Shown here: positions 5,184-5,372 of the stretch, one piece after another
Position numbering within the stretch: position 1 is the stretch's first letter
Layout of the letters: every line of letters starts with the position of its first letter
Assembly: GCA_014323965.1 (NCBI GenBank)
Contig: JACONB010000150.1
Coordinates: 1,803 to 7,174, forward strand
Origin: Prochloron sp. SP5CPC1
Lineage (GTDB): Bacteria; Cyanobacteriota; Cyanobacteriia; Cyanobacteriales; Prochloraceae
Reading direction: 5' to 3'
DNA: 5,372 nucleotides
Made by a program: the position numbers and the translations under genes
The notes under the pieces: model-generated
What the model saw: only the letters and a program-made list of their open reading frames with translations
Told to the model about the DNA's origin: nothing
Databases searched by the model: none

Positions 5184-5372
5184 ATGCCAATTGCAGTAGG
5201 AATGATCGAAACTTTGGGCTTCCCAGCAGTGGTGGAAGCAGCAGATGCCATGGTCAAAGCAGCTCGCGTGACCCTAGTAGGATATGAAAAAATAGGTAGC
5301 GGGCGTGTAACTGTCATTGTACGGGGGGATGTTTCCGAGGTACAAGCTTCCGTATCTGCAGGAGTAGATAAC
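5184..5372 (+). CDS. ccmK: carboxysome shell protein CcmK (CcmK1/CcmK2 type), 3' end outside window
   Basis: The first 63 residues of a BMC-domain hexameric shell protein of the beta-carboxysome, which forms the facets and pores for bicarbonate and Rubisco substrates. MPIAVGMIETLGFPAVVEAADAMV is the signature start. KIGS at 36-39 is the central pore loop, and RVTVIVRGDVSEVQASVSAG (41-60) matches CcmK1/K2 almost residue for residue; full length is usually about 100-115. The start is firm: a stop (TAG) lies in frame at 5166-5168 and AGAGGA precedes the ATG, about 12 bases away. In beta-cyanobacteria the first gene of such an operon is usually ccmK2, followed by ccmK1, ccmL, ccmM and ccmN. The paralogue number cannot be fixed from the N-terminal half alone. 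Confidence 0.97.
   Translation, partial: MPIAVGMIETLGFPAVVEAADAMVKAARVTLVGYEKIGSGRVTVIVRGDVSEVQASVSAGVDN

Noticed and set aside
5087..5287. 66-codon frame starting at TTG and overlapping ccmK
   Set aside because: Its second half is ccmK read in the wrong frame and the TTG start has no good ribosome site. A short leader peptide cannot be excluded but nothing supports it.

Overview
The window is cyanobacterial. It carries a divergent locus for the CO2-concentrating mechanism. On the minus strand are two antiporter-like membrane subunits of a specialised NDH-1 complex: ndhF (4714 to 2804) and the 5' part of ndhD (1411 to beyond base 1). On the plus strand, the last 189 bases are the start of a carboxysome shell gene, ccmK (5184 to the window end). 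Two HIP1 octamers (GCGATCGC) and near-canonical CcmK and NdhF/NdhD sequences support a beta-cyanobacterium. From what I recall of other genomes (for example Nostoc-type ones), ccmK next to a divergent ndhF-ndhD pair marks the F4/D4/CupB set, the constitutive CO2-uptake NDH-1. A cupB gene would be expected past base 1. I have not checked this by a search.

Layout: 1-1411 is ndhD(4) (minus, C-terminus outside the window). 1412-2803 is about 1.4 kb of unrelated small genes, all on the minus strand, between ndhF and ndhD. In transcription order from ndhF these are: a GC-rich four-helix membrane protein (2753-2343); a 45-codon fragment resembling the start of a HigA-like antitoxin (2359-2222); an 88-residue protein of unknown function (2187-1921); a clan AA (retropepsin-like) aspartic protease (1916-1536); and a 24-residue relic repeating the core of the 88-residue gene (1508-1434), just before ndhD. 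2804-4714 is ndhF(4). 4715-5183 is the divergent intergenic region, with a good sigma70-like promoter for ndhF and several dyads upstream of ccmK. 5184-5372 is ccmK, cut by the window end.

How they work together: NdhF/NdhD form the distal proton-pumping arm of an NDH-1MS-type complex. With a Cup protein it converts CO2 to bicarbonate at the thylakoid. CcmK builds the carboxysome shell in which that bicarbonate is used. The inserted cluster has no visible role in carbon uptake. It looks like a patchwork of accessory genes (toxin-antitoxin-like debris, a protease pair, a foreign membrane gene) lodged in the operon. No insertion sequence, CRISPR array, tRNA or rRNA is visible.
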